From Nonomuraea turcica (lineage in GTDB: Bacteria > Actinomycetota > Actinomycetes > Streptosporangiales > Streptosporangiaceae): a stretch of DNA of 64,000 bases. Made by a program: the position numbers and the translations under genes. Below the pieces are notes generated by a model, which ran no database searches, had not been told where the DNA came from, and saw only the letters and a list, made by a program, of their open reading frames with translations. Below are positions 17,804-26,395 of the stretch, in pieces; the stretch's first letter is position 1; every line of letters begins with the position of its first letter. The stretch covers positions 310,001 to 374,000 of the forward strand of contig NZ_JAUZQF010000004.1 in assembly GCF_030718205.1 (NCBI RefSeq), given 5' to 3'.

Positions 17804-17836
17804 ACAAAAGGCCGCCACCCCTGAAGGCGGCGGCCT
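17804..17836 (-). terminator. Terminator of serA
   Basis: On the reverse strand GGCCGCCGCC and GGTGGCGGCC form a 10-bp stem followed by TTTTGTTGT, 18 bp after the serA stop. The T-run direction assigns it to serA. Confidence 0.85.
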
Positions 17837-17853
17837 TCCGCGAGACGGGCGGG

Positions 17854-19443
17854 TCAGTCCTCCAGGTCCACCGAGCGGCCGCTCTCCGCGCCGATCTCGG
17901 ACATGATCTGCTCGGCCACGTCAGCCGGGATGGCCGAGTCGACGGTCAGCGCGATGAGCGCCTTGCCGCCCTTGGTGGAACGGGCCACCTGCATCGAGGC
18001 GATGTTGATGTTGTGCTCGCCGAGCAGACGGCCGACCACGCCGACGATGCCGGGCCGGTCGGTGTAGGTGAAGAACGCCAGGTGGGCCGTCGGCTCGATC
18101 TCCATCTCGTAGCCGTTGACCTCGACGATCTTCGTGATCTGGCGAGGGCCGGACAGCGTGCCGGAGACCGAGACCTGGCGTCCGTCGGCGAGCACGCCGC
18201 GCACGGTCACCACGTTGCGCCAGTCAGGGCTCTCCGAGCTGGTCACCAGCTCGACGGCGATGCCCCGGTCCTTGGCCAGCAGCGGCGCGTTGACGTAGGT
18301 GACCTGCTCCTCGATCACGTCGGCGAACACGCCCTTGAGCGCGGCCAGCTCGATCACCCGCACGTCCTGCGAGGCGATCTCGCCGCGCACCTCGATGTCG
18401 AGCTTGGTGGCGACCTCGCCGGCCAGCGCGGTGAACACCCGGCCCAGCTTCTCCGCCAGCGGCAGGCCCGGCTTGACCTCCTCGGCCACCGCGCCGCCCT
18501 GGACGTTGACCGCGTCCGGCACGAACTCGCCGGCCAGCGCCAGCTTCACACTCCGCGCGACCTGGGTGCCGGCCTTCTCCTGCGCCTCGTGCGTGGAGGC
18601 GCCCAGGTGCGGCGTGACGACGACCTGGTCGAGCTCGAACAGCGGGCTGTCGACGCACGGCTCCTTGGAGAACACGTCGAGGCCCGCGCCCGCGACGCGG
18701 CCCTCCTTGATGGCCGAGTAGAGCGCGGCCTCGTCCACGATGCCGCCGCGGGCGACGTTGATGATGCGGACGTTCGGCTTGACCTTGTGGAGCTCCGCGT
18801 CACCGATCAGCCCGAGCGTCTCCTTGGACTTGGGCAGGTGCACGGTGATGAAGTCGGCCTGCTTGAGCACCTCGTCGAGGCTGAGCAGCTTGACGCCCAT
18901 CTGCGCGGCGCGGGCCGGCGGCAGGTAGGGGTCGTAGGCGATCAGCTCGACACCGAACGGCTGCAGCCGCTGCGCCACCAGCTGCCCGATCTTGCCCAGG
19001 CCGAGGATGCCGATGACCTTCTCGTCGAGCTCGACCCCGGTGTACTTGGAACGCTTCCACTCCCCGTTCTTCAGCGCGGCGTGGGCCTGAGCCGTGTTGC
19101 GCGCGCTGGCCAGAATGAGGGCGACGGTCTGCTCGGCGGCGCTGGTGATGTTGGAGGTCGGCGCGTTGACCACCATCACGCCCGCCTTCGTGGCGGCCTC
19201 GACGTCGACGTTGTCGAGTCCGACGCCGGCGCGGGCGACCACCCGCAGCTTGGGCGCCGCGGCGATGGCCTCGGCGTCGACCTGCGTGGCGGAGCGGACG
19301 ATCAGCGCGTCCACCTCGGCGAGAGCGGGCAGCAGCTGGGAACGGTCGGCGCCGTCGGTGTGGCGGACCTCGAAATCAGCACCGAGCACGGCGAGGCCAG
19401 CCTCGGACAGTTCCTCTGCGACCAGAACGACGGGCTTGTTCAC
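17854..19443 (-). CDS. serA: D-3-phosphoglycerate dehydrogenase
   Basis: First enzyme of serine synthesis. The 529 residues mark the long actinobacterial type. They include the NAD-binding GILGLGKIGQLVAQRL, catalytic Arg in NVARGGIVDE, His in TPHLGASTHEAQ, an intervening ASB domain (about residues 315-450) and a C-terminal ACT domain (HLAFFTYTDRPGIVGVVGRLL) for serine feedback. GTG start. A palindrome lies in its upstream region (19533-19546). In many actinobacteria serA directly follows ilvC; here it does not. Confidence 0.97.
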   Translation of the reverse strand: MNKPVVLVAEELSEAGLAVLGADFEVRHTDGADRSQLLPALAEVDALIVRSATQVDAEAIAAAPKLRVVARAGVGLDNVDVEAATKAGVMVVNAPTSNITSAAEQTVALILASARNTAQAHAALKNGEWKRSKYTGVELDEKVIGILGLGKIGQLVAQRLQPFGVELIAYDPYLPPARAAQMGVKLLSLDEVLKQADFITVHLPKSKETLGLIGDAELHKVKPNVRIINVARGGIVDEAALYSAIKEGRVAGAGLDVFSKEPCVDSPLFELDQVVVTPHLGASTHEAQEKAGTQVARSVKLALAGEFVPDAVNVQGGAVAEEVKPGLPLAEKLGRVFTALAGEVATKLDIEVRGEIASQDVRVIELAALKGVFADVIEEQVTYVNAPLLAKDRGIAVELVTSSESPDWRNVVTVRGVLADGRQVSVSGTLSGPRQITKIVEVNGYEMEIEPTAHLAFFTYTDRPGIVGVVGRLLGEHNINIASMQVARSTKGGKALIALTVDSAIPADVAEQIMSEIGAESGRSVDLED

Positions 19444-19532
19444 GGGTGTGGATCCTTAGGGGCTCTGCGACGGGTCTTCGGGGAACACGTCCATGGGTCC
19501 CCCGGCTGTCCCACCGAGTCTATCCGCCGCTT

Positions 19533-19546
19533 GTGAACGTGTTCAC
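19533..19546. promoter_or_regulatory. Palindrome upstream of serA
   Basis: gtgaac-gt-gttcac, two perfect 6-bp arms. It lies 90 bp before the serA start and close to a possible reverse-strand -10 (GATAGACT). Typical of a dimeric repressor site; the factor is unknown. It could also serve the divergent SseB-like gene. Confidence 0.5.
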
Positions 19547-19687
19547 GAGGGACCCACGATGTGAGACAGCCCAGCCCGTACCCACCGGGTCGGAAACTCA
19601 TCCACATCGCGCCCATCTTTGTCTTGATCGGAAGATTTCTTGCCCATTAGCCTGATAAGCCGTGGCCAACTACCTATGGTTCGTCAT

Positions 19688-20542
19688 ATGAGCATCGGGA
19701 ATCCTGCGCTTGCCGACGTGCTCGCTCAGCATGGCACTCCCCACCGTCTGCTGAGCGCTCTCGCCGATGGCGGTGTCCTGGTGGCAGTGCGACCAGATCG
19801 TTCGGTCGTCCTTGGGACGACCCAAGCCGGTGACCGCGTGTTGCTGGGCTACACCAGCCCGGCTACCTACGCCAGGCACCGTGGCAGTCATTCCCTGTCG
19901 GCCTGCGACGCCGACACCATCCTGGACATCCAGCGCGTCACGGGCGTGCGGGAGATCGTGATCGACGCGGCCGGACCAGCCGCCGCGGCCGTGCCCATCG
20001 AGGATCTCCAGCGCTTCCTCACCACGACGCGCACGGGGCCCACGCCCGTCCTGTCGGGGGCGGTGCCCGCCGCCTACGCGACGGGCGCGATGGCCACCGT
20101 GTCGCGCGGTGCCACGCTGGCCCAGGTGGCCCCTCCGGCTCCGCAGGCGCCGGCGATCCCGTGGGTGCCCGCGCCGCGGCCGCACCTGTCGGGGCCGATG
20201 CAGCAGGTGGATCCGGGCTACCGGCGGTGCACGCACCCGATCCTGCCCGCCCTGCGCAAGGCGATCGGACAGCTGCTCATGGACTTCCCGCTGGTGCACC
20301 ACGTCTGGATCTCCGAGGCCCGCACCGCGTCCGGAGTGCCGGGGATCATGCTGCATGTGAAGACGCACATGTCGGCCGCCGAGGACGTCGTACGCGACCT
20401 GCACCGCCTGGTGCGCGCGCGGCTGCCGCAGTTCGCGGCCAGTGGCGCGCCCATCCTCATGGCCAGGGTGGCGGACGCGCGCAGCGAGCGCCGGATGATC
20501 GAGATCGGCGCTCACGTGGTGTGCGCCGATGTGCGCGACTGA
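19688..20542 (+). CDS. SseB-like protein (enhanced serine sensitivity family)
   Basis: A 284-residue soluble protein with a pattern like the SseB N-terminal domain (ADGGVLVAVRPDRSVVLG, LLGYTSPATYARH, IDAAGPAAAAVPIEDLQRF). A Pro/Ala-rich linker follows (about residues 145-170). The C-terminal half (HHVWISEARTASGVPG, MLHVKTHMSAAEDVV) is like the SseB C-terminal domain. Overexpressed E. coli SseB is known for serine sensitivity, so divergence from serA is suggestive. ATG 19688 (MSIGNPALAD) is preferred over 19640. Assignment is by pattern only. Confidence 0.6.
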   Translation: MSIGNPALADVLAQHGTPHRLLSALADGGVLVAVRPDRSVVLGTTQAGDRVLLGYTSPATYARHRGSHSLSACDADTILDIQRVTGVREIVIDAAGPAAAAVPIEDLQRFLTTTRTGPTPVLSGAVPAAYATGAMATVSRGATLAQVAPPAPQAPAIPWVPAPRPHLSGPMQQVDPGYRRCTHPILPALRKAIGQLLMDFPLVHHVWISEARTASGVPGIMLHVKTHMSAAEDVVRDLHRLVRARLPQFAASGAPILMARVADARSERRMIEIGAHVVCADVRD

Positions 20543-20554
20543 CGAACCGCGTTC

Positions 20555-21916
20555 ATGAACGCACCGGCGGGGAGCACGCCCGCGGTTTCCAGGGGCGTGC
20601 GCCTCGGCTATGGCGTGGGTTCCTTCTGCACGGCCACGGTCAACGCCGTGCCCGGGCTGCTGCTGCTCTACTACATGACCAATTTCCTCGCCGTGCCCGC
20701 GTGGCTGGCCGGCGTCGTGGTCACCGCGCCCAAGGTCTGGGACCTGGTCGTCAATCCGATGGTGGGGCGCTGGTCGGACCGCACCGTCTCGCGGTGGGGT
20801 CCGCGGCGGCCGTGGCTGCTGGCCGGGGCGTGCACGCTGCCGGCCGCGTTCTTCCTGGTGTTCGCGGGGCCGCCGCTGACCGGGGTTCCGGCCGCCGCGT
20901 ACGTGGGCGTGTGCTTCCTGGCGACGGCGACGGCGTACGCGTTGTTCGAGGTCCCGTACAAGGCGATGCCCGGCGAGATGACGCACGACTACCACGAGCG
21001 CACGTCGCTGCTGCAGTGGCGGATGGTGTTCATCGCAGCGGCGACCGCGGTCAGCGGCGTGCTCGCGCCGGCCATCGCCACCAGCGAGGGCGAGGACGGC
21101 ACGCTGGGCAGCTACCGGTTGATGGCGGCCACGATCGCGATCATCATGCTCGCCGCCATGCTGGGCTCCTTCTTCGGCACCGCCCGCGCCCCCATGACCG
21201 GCGCCCCCGAGGCGGATCACGGCGGATGGCGCGAGCAGTTCGCGGCGATCAAGGGCAACTCGGCGTTCCTGTGGCTGACCGTGCTGTCCTGCACGCAGAT
21301 GCTGGCCGTGAGCATGATGCTGGCCGGGGCGCCGTACTTCGCGACCTACACGATCGGCTCCTCCAAGGCCACACAGACGCTCTTCGCCGCGCTGGTGGGC
21401 CCGATGCTGCTGACGATGCCGCTGTGGGTGCGGCTGTCCAGGCGGTTCGGCAAACGCGGCGCGATGCTCATGGGCACGCTGCTGTTCGGGTGCGGCACGA
21501 CGGCCACCATGGCGACGCCGCTGTTCGGCGCGGTGTGGGCGCATGTGACGGTCGCGCTCGTGGGCGTCGGGTACGCGGGGCTGCAACTGCTGCAGTTCTC
21601 CATGCTGGCGGATGTGATCGCGGCGGACGCGGCGCGGACGGGCAAGCGCCGGGCAGGTGTGCTGACCGGGCTCTGGACGGCCATCGAGAGCGCGGTCAGC
21701 TCGTCCGGCGCGCTGATCTTCGGGGTGATCCTCTCGATCGGCGGCTTCATCGAGTCCGAGCCGAGCAGGCCGGTCCAGCAACCGGACAGCGCGGTGACCG
21801 CGGTGCTCATAGGGCTGACCGCGGTCCCCGCGCTGATCATCTTCGCGTCGGTGCTGATGGTGCTGAAGTACCGCCTCACGCCACCCGTCGTGCCAGTGCC
21901 AGACGCGTCCGCGTGA
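20555..21916 (+). CDS. MFS transporter, GPH (sugar:cation symporter) family
   Basis: A 453-residue 12-helix protein. The start RGVRLGYGVGSFCTATVNAV, AVPAWLAGVVVTAPKVWDLVVNPMVGRWSDRT and FEVPYKAMPGEMTHDYHERTSL are characteristic of the glycoside-pentoside-hexuronide:cation family (MelB/LacS type). The substrate is probably a sugar or glycoside. It starts 12 bp after the SseB-like stop, so the two may be cotranscribed. Its 3' end overlaps the ABC permease gene by 41 bp convergently. Confidence 0.88.
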   Translation: MNAPAGSTPAVSRGVRLGYGVGSFCTATVNAVPGLLLLYYMTNFLAVPAWLAGVVVTAPKVWDLVVNPMVGRWSDRTVSRWGPRRPWLLAGACTLPAAFFLVFAGPPLTGVPAAAYVGVCFLATATAYALFEVPYKAMPGEMTHDYHERTSLLQWRMVFIAAATAVSGVLAPAIATSEGEDGTLGSYRLMAATIAIIMLAAMLGSFFGTARAPMTGAPEADHGGWREQFAAIKGNSAFLWLTVLSCTQMLAVSMMLAGAPYFATYTIGSSKATQTLFAALVGPMLLTMPLWVRLSRRFGKRGAMLMGTLLFGCGTTATMATPLFGAVWAHVTVALVGVGYAGLQLLQFSMLADVIAADAARTGKRRAGVLTGLWTAIESAVSSSGALIFGVILSIGGFIESEPSRPVQQPDSAVTAVLIGLTAVPALIIFASVLMVLKYRLTPPVVPVPDASA

Positions 21917-24470
21917 ACGCACCGGTCACGAGCGCCGCCAGCAGCGGCAGCCCGATCACGAGGCCGGCCAGGAACACCCAGGGAATGTCGATCGTGGTGG
22001 TGCCGGGGTCGAAGAAGGCCGCCCCCGGCGCCCGGTCACCCATCCGGGTCATCGGCCAGGTGAGCGCGATGCCGCTGACCACGCCGCCGGCCAGCCCCGC
22101 CAGGGTGCCGAGCCCCGAGACGTACGCCGCCTGGGCCGCCACCACAAGCCTGCGGACCAGCGGCGCCCCGCCGACCGCCGACATGGTGTCGAGATCCTTC
22201 CGCATGTCCGCCGCCGCCAGGCCGGTGGCCGCGAACGTGCCGCCGAGCACCAGGACGACCGCCGCGCCGAGCAGCATCAGCAGCATGCCCGCGACGGACT
22301 CGTCGGCGCGCTGCTCCACGTCGACGAAGGCGCCGCCGCCCACGACCCCGAGATCGCGCTCCAGACGCTCCACGTCGGCGGGCACCTGGGCGGCGTAGAC
22401 CACGCGCTCGGCCGGCTTGAAGCCGGCGGCCGTCACGGCCGAGGCCGGGATCAGAGCACCGGTCTGCGCGTGCTCGGCCGCGCTCGCCACCACGGCCGGC
22501 ACCGTGAACCTCTTGGGCTTCGTGCTGCCGTCCGGGCCCCATGACTCGCTCATCAGCTCGATCACGCCGCCCCGCACCAGCCCTGTGTCGAACGCCACAG
22601 CCTTGCCCGCGCGCAACGCCGCGGCGGCCTGCGGGTCGTGGCGTCCTTGGAGGAGCGCGAGCAAGCGCTCGTCGCCGATCGGCAGGGACAGGCGGTGGCT
22701 GTCGGGCGGGACGCAGGGTCTTTTCTCCCCGCACGCCCCGGAATCCCATGCGACCGTCAGGCTCACGTCCTCCCCTTGCCCATCCTTCGCCCTCAGCCCG
22801 GAGACCAGATCCACGCCGGGCAGCGCCTGCTCGGCCGCCGCCCGGATCACGGACCACGCTTGATCGTCCACGTCGTACCTGCCGATGGTGAGGGTTCCCG
22901 CGGGCAACACGGTGTTCCTGTTCGCCTCGCGCTCGGCGTAAGAGCTGCTGAGACCGATGCCGAGGGTGACCGCGACCATGGTGGCCGCCATGACCGCCGC
23001 GGCGGCGGAGGCTGTGCGGACGCGATGGCGGGAGCCGTCGCGTACGGACAGCCGTAACGGGAGCGGCAGCCGCGCCGCGAGCCGTCCCGTGATCCGCACC
23101 AGCCACGGCATCAGCGCGACGAGGCCGAGCACGAGGACCGCCCCGGAAGCCGCGACGGACAGCACGCCATGGCGGGCGGCGAGGAAACTCCCGCCGATCC
23201 CCAGCGCCACCAGCACCGCTGCGAGCATGGGACGGCCCGCCCGCGCGTGGGTGTCCACGGCGGCGCGCCCCGCCAGGACGTGCACCGGACTCTGCCGGCT
23301 CGCCTGCACCGCCGGCACCAGCGCCGCGGTCACCCCGCTCACCACGCCGAGCGAGGCCACACCGAGCACCTGCCACCACGGGACGTCCACCGGACCGTGC
23401 GTCCAGTCCAGCGCGCGGGCCGCGATCGATTCCGCCAGCGCGCCCGCCCCGATGCCGAGCACGGCGCCGAGGAGCGCGGCGGCGCCGCCCAGCACGAGCC
23501 CGTCGGCCAGCACGATCGTCCGGAGTTGCGAGCCGGAGGCGCCCTGAGCCGCGATCACCGCCAGCTCCCTGCGCCTGCGCCGCAGCCCGACCGCGAACGA
23601 CGGCCCGGCCAGCAGCACGGTCTCCGTGACGATGAGCACGACCGCGATGCCGAGCGCGGCCAGAGTGCGTACGGGGCCGTCCGGGTGGAAGTTCTCTTGC
23701 CTGAGCTGGGCGGCCGTCGGGTTCTCGATCACGGCACGGGAGATGACGCCCAGCCCCGCCTTGTTCAGCCGCCGGACATCGGCCCACTGCACGGGAGCGG
23801 AGGTGTCGGCCAGCCAGCCGCTGCTGTTGCCGTCGTTCTGGTGCGGGAGCAGCCCCTCCGGCAGGGCGACCATCTCGCGCAGCCCGGGACGGTTCGGGTG
23901 CTCGACGACGCCGACCACGCGCACGGTCCGGTCCGGCCGCCACACCTTGATCGTGTCGCCGAGGTGGACGCCTCGGCCGATCATCTCGGGAGACACCGCG
24001 ACCTCGCCGGGCGCGGCGGGGAGCCTGCCCTCGACGAGACGGCGCATCCCGCCGGCCATCGGGTCACGCAGGTCGACCTCGAACACGTCCACACGGTCGT
24101 AGCCGTCCGCCAGGCGGGCTTCCACGACGTTGCTCTGGTAGCGGAGCAGGCGGCCCTGGAGCAGCGTGTTGATCTCCGCCGGTGTCCAGGCCCGGTCAGA
24201 GCGCTGCGCTTTGCGCTGGTTCGGGCTCTGGCCGGCGCGGTCCTGCCTCACCGGAGTGCGGAACGGGAGTGTGATGACGCGCGCGTCGGCCGTCCCCAGC
24301 ATCGAGTCCAATTTGTCGCGCGGCGTGATGTCCGTGGTGGCGGAGCTGGTGAGCACCGCCGTGATGACCAGCACGGGCAGGCCGATCATCACCATGATCA
24401 GCGCGGTGCGGCCTTTGAAGCGCAGCGCGTCCCTGCGCGAGATCCGCAGCGCGGCGCGGAACGCGCTCAT
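21876..24470 (-). CDS. FtsX-like ABC transporter permease
   Basis: An 864-residue MacB/FtsX-type permease. An N-terminal helix (ALIMVMIGLPVLVITAVL) precedes a large external domain (about residues 45-270). Several membrane segments, a second external domain (about 500-720) and a final membrane block follow. It is the duplicated layout of actinomycete exporters. The start overlaps the ATPase stop by 4 bp (ATGA), so they are translationally coupled. With the PadR regulator it forms a regulated efflux or envelope-stress operon. Confidence 0.9.
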   Translation of the reverse strand: MSAFRAALRISRRDALRFKGRTALIMVMIGLPVLVITAVLTSSATTDITPRDKLDSMLGTADARVITLPFRTPVRQDRAGQSPNQRKAQRSDRAWTPAEINTLLQGRLLRYQSNVVEARLADGYDRVDVFEVDLRDPMAGGMRRLVEGRLPAAPGEVAVSPEMIGRGVHLGDTIKVWRPDRTVRVVGVVEHPNRPGLREMVALPEGLLPHQNDGNSSGWLADTSAPVQWADVRRLNKAGLGVISRAVIENPTAAQLRQENFHPDGPVRTLAALGIAVVLIVTETVLLAGPSFAVGLRRRRRELAVIAAQGASGSQLRTIVLADGLVLGGAAALLGAVLGIGAGALAESIAARALDWTHGPVDVPWWQVLGVASLGVVSGVTAALVPAVQASRQSPVHVLAGRAAVDTHARAGRPMLAAVLVALGIGGSFLAARHGVLSVAASGAVLVLGLVALMPWLVRITGRLAARLPLPLRLSVRDGSRHRVRTASAAAAVMAATMVAVTLGIGLSSSYAEREANRNTVLPAGTLTIGRYDVDDQAWSVIRAAAEQALPGVDLVSGLRAKDGQGEDVSLTVAWDSGACGEKRPCVPPDSHRLSLPIGDERLLALLQGRHDPQAAAALRAGKAVAFDTGLVRGGVIELMSESWGPDGSTKPKRFTVPAVVASAAEHAQTGALIPASAVTAAGFKPAERVVYAAQVPADVERLERDLGVVGGGAFVDVEQRADESVAGMLLMLLGAAVVLVLGGTFAATGLAAADMRKDLDTMSAVGGAPLVRRLVVAAQAAYVSGLGTLAGLAGGVVSGIALTWPMTRMGDRAPGAAFFDPGTTTIDIPWVFLAGLVIGLPLLAALVTGAFTRTRLALARRVA

Positions 24471-25150
24471 CGGGCGCTCTCCAGGCGCACGGCGTTCGCC
24501 TCGGCGATCAGGCCGTCACGCAGGTAGACCACGCGGTCGGCCCAGGCCGCGTAGCGCGGCTCGTGGGTGACGAGCAGCACCGCCACGCCCTCGTCGCAGC
24601 GGGAACGCAGCAGTTGCAGGATCTCGTCGCCGGTCGCGGTGTCAAGCGCGCCGGTCGGCTCGTCGGCCAGCAGCAACCGCCGCTGGCCCGTCAGCGCCCT
24701 GGCGATGGCCACGCGCTGGCGCTGCCCGCCGGACAGTTCCTCGGGGAAACGGTCGGCGACCTCCTCGGCTCCCACGTCGGCCAGCGCGGCCAGTGCCTCG
24801 GCGCGGGCCCGGCCCGACCGGACGCCGTCCAATTCCCTGGGCAGCATCACGTTCTCGGCGGCCGTCAGGGACGGGATCAGGTTGAGATCCTGGAAGACGT
24901 ACCCGACGCTGCGGCGCCTGAGCGCCGCCAGGTCCTTCACGGCGGCGAGGTCGCGGCCCTCGATCGTCACGCTGCCGGAGGTGGGCCGGTCGAGGCCGCC
25001 GGCCAGGTTGAGCAGGGTCGACTTGCCCGAGCCCGACGGGCCCATGACCGCTACCAGCTCGCCGCTCGACACCTCCAGGCTCACGCCCCGCAGCGCGCGC
25101 ACCGAGCCGTGCTCGCGGGTCACATCGTGCAAACTACTCACCACGGTCAT
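24467..25150 (-). CDS. ABC transporter ATP-binding protein (LolD/MacB type)
   Basis: A 227-residue ATPase with Walker A GPSGSGKST, signature LSGGQRQRVAIARAL, Walker B LLLADEPTGALD and H-loop VTHEPRYA. The class normally partners FtsX-like permeases, here the next gene. It overlaps the PadR gene end by 17 bp. Confidence 0.95.
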   Translation of the reverse strand: MTVVSSLHDVTREHGSVRALRGVSLEVSSGELVAVMGPSGSGKSTLLNLAGGLDRPTSGSVTIEGRDLAAVKDLAALRRRSVGYVFQDLNLIPSLTAAENVMLPRELDGVRSGRARAEALAALADVGAEEVADRFPEELSGGQRQRVAIARALTGQRRLLLADEPTGALDTATGDEILQLLRSRCDEGVAVLLVTHEPRYAAWADRVVYLRDGLIAEANAVRLESAR

Positions 25151-25658
25151 GCTTCTTCTCCTTGGAAACGGCCTCGCAGTGGTCCAGCCAGCGCTGCTCC
25201 GCCTCGGCCTTGAAAATCAGCGAATCGAGGACCAGCCGCTGTGCCAGGCCTCCGGTGGCGGCCCGCTTGGCCTGGGTGAGGTCCTGCAAGGCGCGCATGG
25301 TGGCCATGCGCTGGGTGAGGATGACCTCGGCCACGTCGACGTCCGCGCCGGCCACGGCCATCGCGATCTTGATGGCTAGTTCGTCCCGAGGCCGGTCGTC
25401 CTGGGCGACGGGGGTGCTGAACCATCGCTCCAGCTCCGTACGACCGGCCTCGGTGATCGTGTAGACCGCCCGGCCCTGCTCGTCCGCGCCGCCCGGCGCG
25501 ACCAGGCCGTCGCGCTCCAGCCGCGAGAGCGTCGTATAGACCTGGCCGATGTTGAGCGGCCAGGTCGCCCCCGTCGACGCCTCGAATTCCACGCGCAACT
25601 GGTAGCCGTAACGCGGTCCCCTGCTCAGCAACGCGAGCAGTCCGTGTCTGATCGACAT
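25134..25658 (-). CDS. PadR-family transcriptional regulator
   Basis: A 174-residue regulator with the PadR winged helix (MSIRHGLLALLSRGPRYGYQL, then NIGQVYTTLSRLERDGLV) and a C-terminal helical dimerisation domain. PadR proteins next to ABC exporters (LadR type) repress their own operon and respond to drug-like ligands. The first gene of padR-ATPase-permease, with a repeat operator right at its start. Confidence 0.93.
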   Translation of the reverse strand: MSIRHGLLALLSRGPRYGYQLRVEFEASTGATWPLNIGQVYTTLSRLERDGLVAPGGADEQGRAVYTITEAGRTELERWFSTPVAQDDRPRDELAIKIAMAVAGADVDVAEVILTQRMATMRALQDLTQAKRAATGGLAQRLVLDSLIFKAEAEQRWLDHCEAVSKEKKHDRGE

Positions 25659-25660
25659 GG

Positions 25661-25686
25661 ATACTGAGTATGCATACCGAGTATGC
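25661..25686. promoter_or_regulatory. Operator at the padR promoter
   Basis: Contains the 10-bp palindrome gtatgcatac and a direct repeat gagtatgc (twice, 15 bp apart). It ends 3 bp before the padR start codon, which implies a very short or absent 5' leader and autorepression by PadR. PadR sites are often ATGT/ACAT- or ATAC-type inverted repeats, which fits. Confidence 0.6.
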
Positions 25687-25746
25687 CCTTCGCAACTGAT
25701 CCGTGTTTTCTGGACAGGGGGCGAGGTTCGGGCCGATACTCGCTAC

Positions 25747-26298
25747 ATGAGCTCGACCCATCCGCCCTTTCGCGCATCCGACGGGGAACGTGACCGTGCG
25801 ATCGACGAGCTCAAGCACCGCGCCGTAGAGGGCCGGATCTCCCATGACACCTTCGTGGGGCGCGTGGACCAAGTGCTGCGGGCCCGCAACAGGTGGGAGC
25901 TCGACGAGCTGGTCGCCGACTTACCGAAGCGCCCGACGATCAGGCAGCGGCTGACCGACGCGGTGGCCTCTGTTTCCGAGTTCACCACCAAGCTGCAGTC
26001 CGCCTGGCGACGGCCGCGCCTGCCCCGGCTGGCACTGCCCGACGACGACCGGCTGCGTTATGTGGTGGGGCGGGGGTCGGCGTGCGATCTCGTGTTGTCC
26101 GACCTGACGGTGTCCCGGGTCCACGCCGAGCTGCGGCGGGATGACGATGGCGGGTGGATGCTCGTCGACCTGGGATCGCTCAACGGCACGCGGCTGAACG
26201 GGTGGCGGCTCGTGGGGCCTGCCCGGGTCAGGTCCGGCGATGAGATCTCCTTCGGCGACTGCGGATTCCTCCTGACCTCCGGACAGCCATCCGCCTGA
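25747..26298 (+). CDS. DUF1707-FHA domain protein
   Basis: A 183-residue cytoplasmic protein. Residues about 8-60 form the DUF1707 helical domain (RASDGERDRAIDELKHRAVEGRIS, then ELVADLP). The C-terminal part (about 98-165) is a forkhead-associated domain with GRGSACDLVLSDLTVSRVHAE and DLGSLNGTRLNG, the phosphothreonine-binding loops. It probably reads Ser/Thr kinase signals. ATG 25747 is preferred; the upstream frame runs through the padR operator. Confidence 0.9.
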   Translation: MSSTHPPFRASDGERDRAIDELKHRAVEGRISHDTFVGRVDQVLRARNRWELDELVADLPKRPTIRQRLTDAVASVSEFTTKLQSAWRRPRLPRLALPDDDRLRYVVGRGSACDLVLSDLTVSRVHAELRRDDDGGWMLVDLGSLNGTRLNGWRLVGPARVRSGDEISFGDCGFLLTSGQPSA

Positions 26299-26395
26299 GG
26301 GACGGCGACTGGGGCGGAAATACGGATATTTGCGGATTGCAGGATGGCGGGGCTGGTTCATGATCTGAGCGATCCCTCAGCCCTTTGGAGACCCC

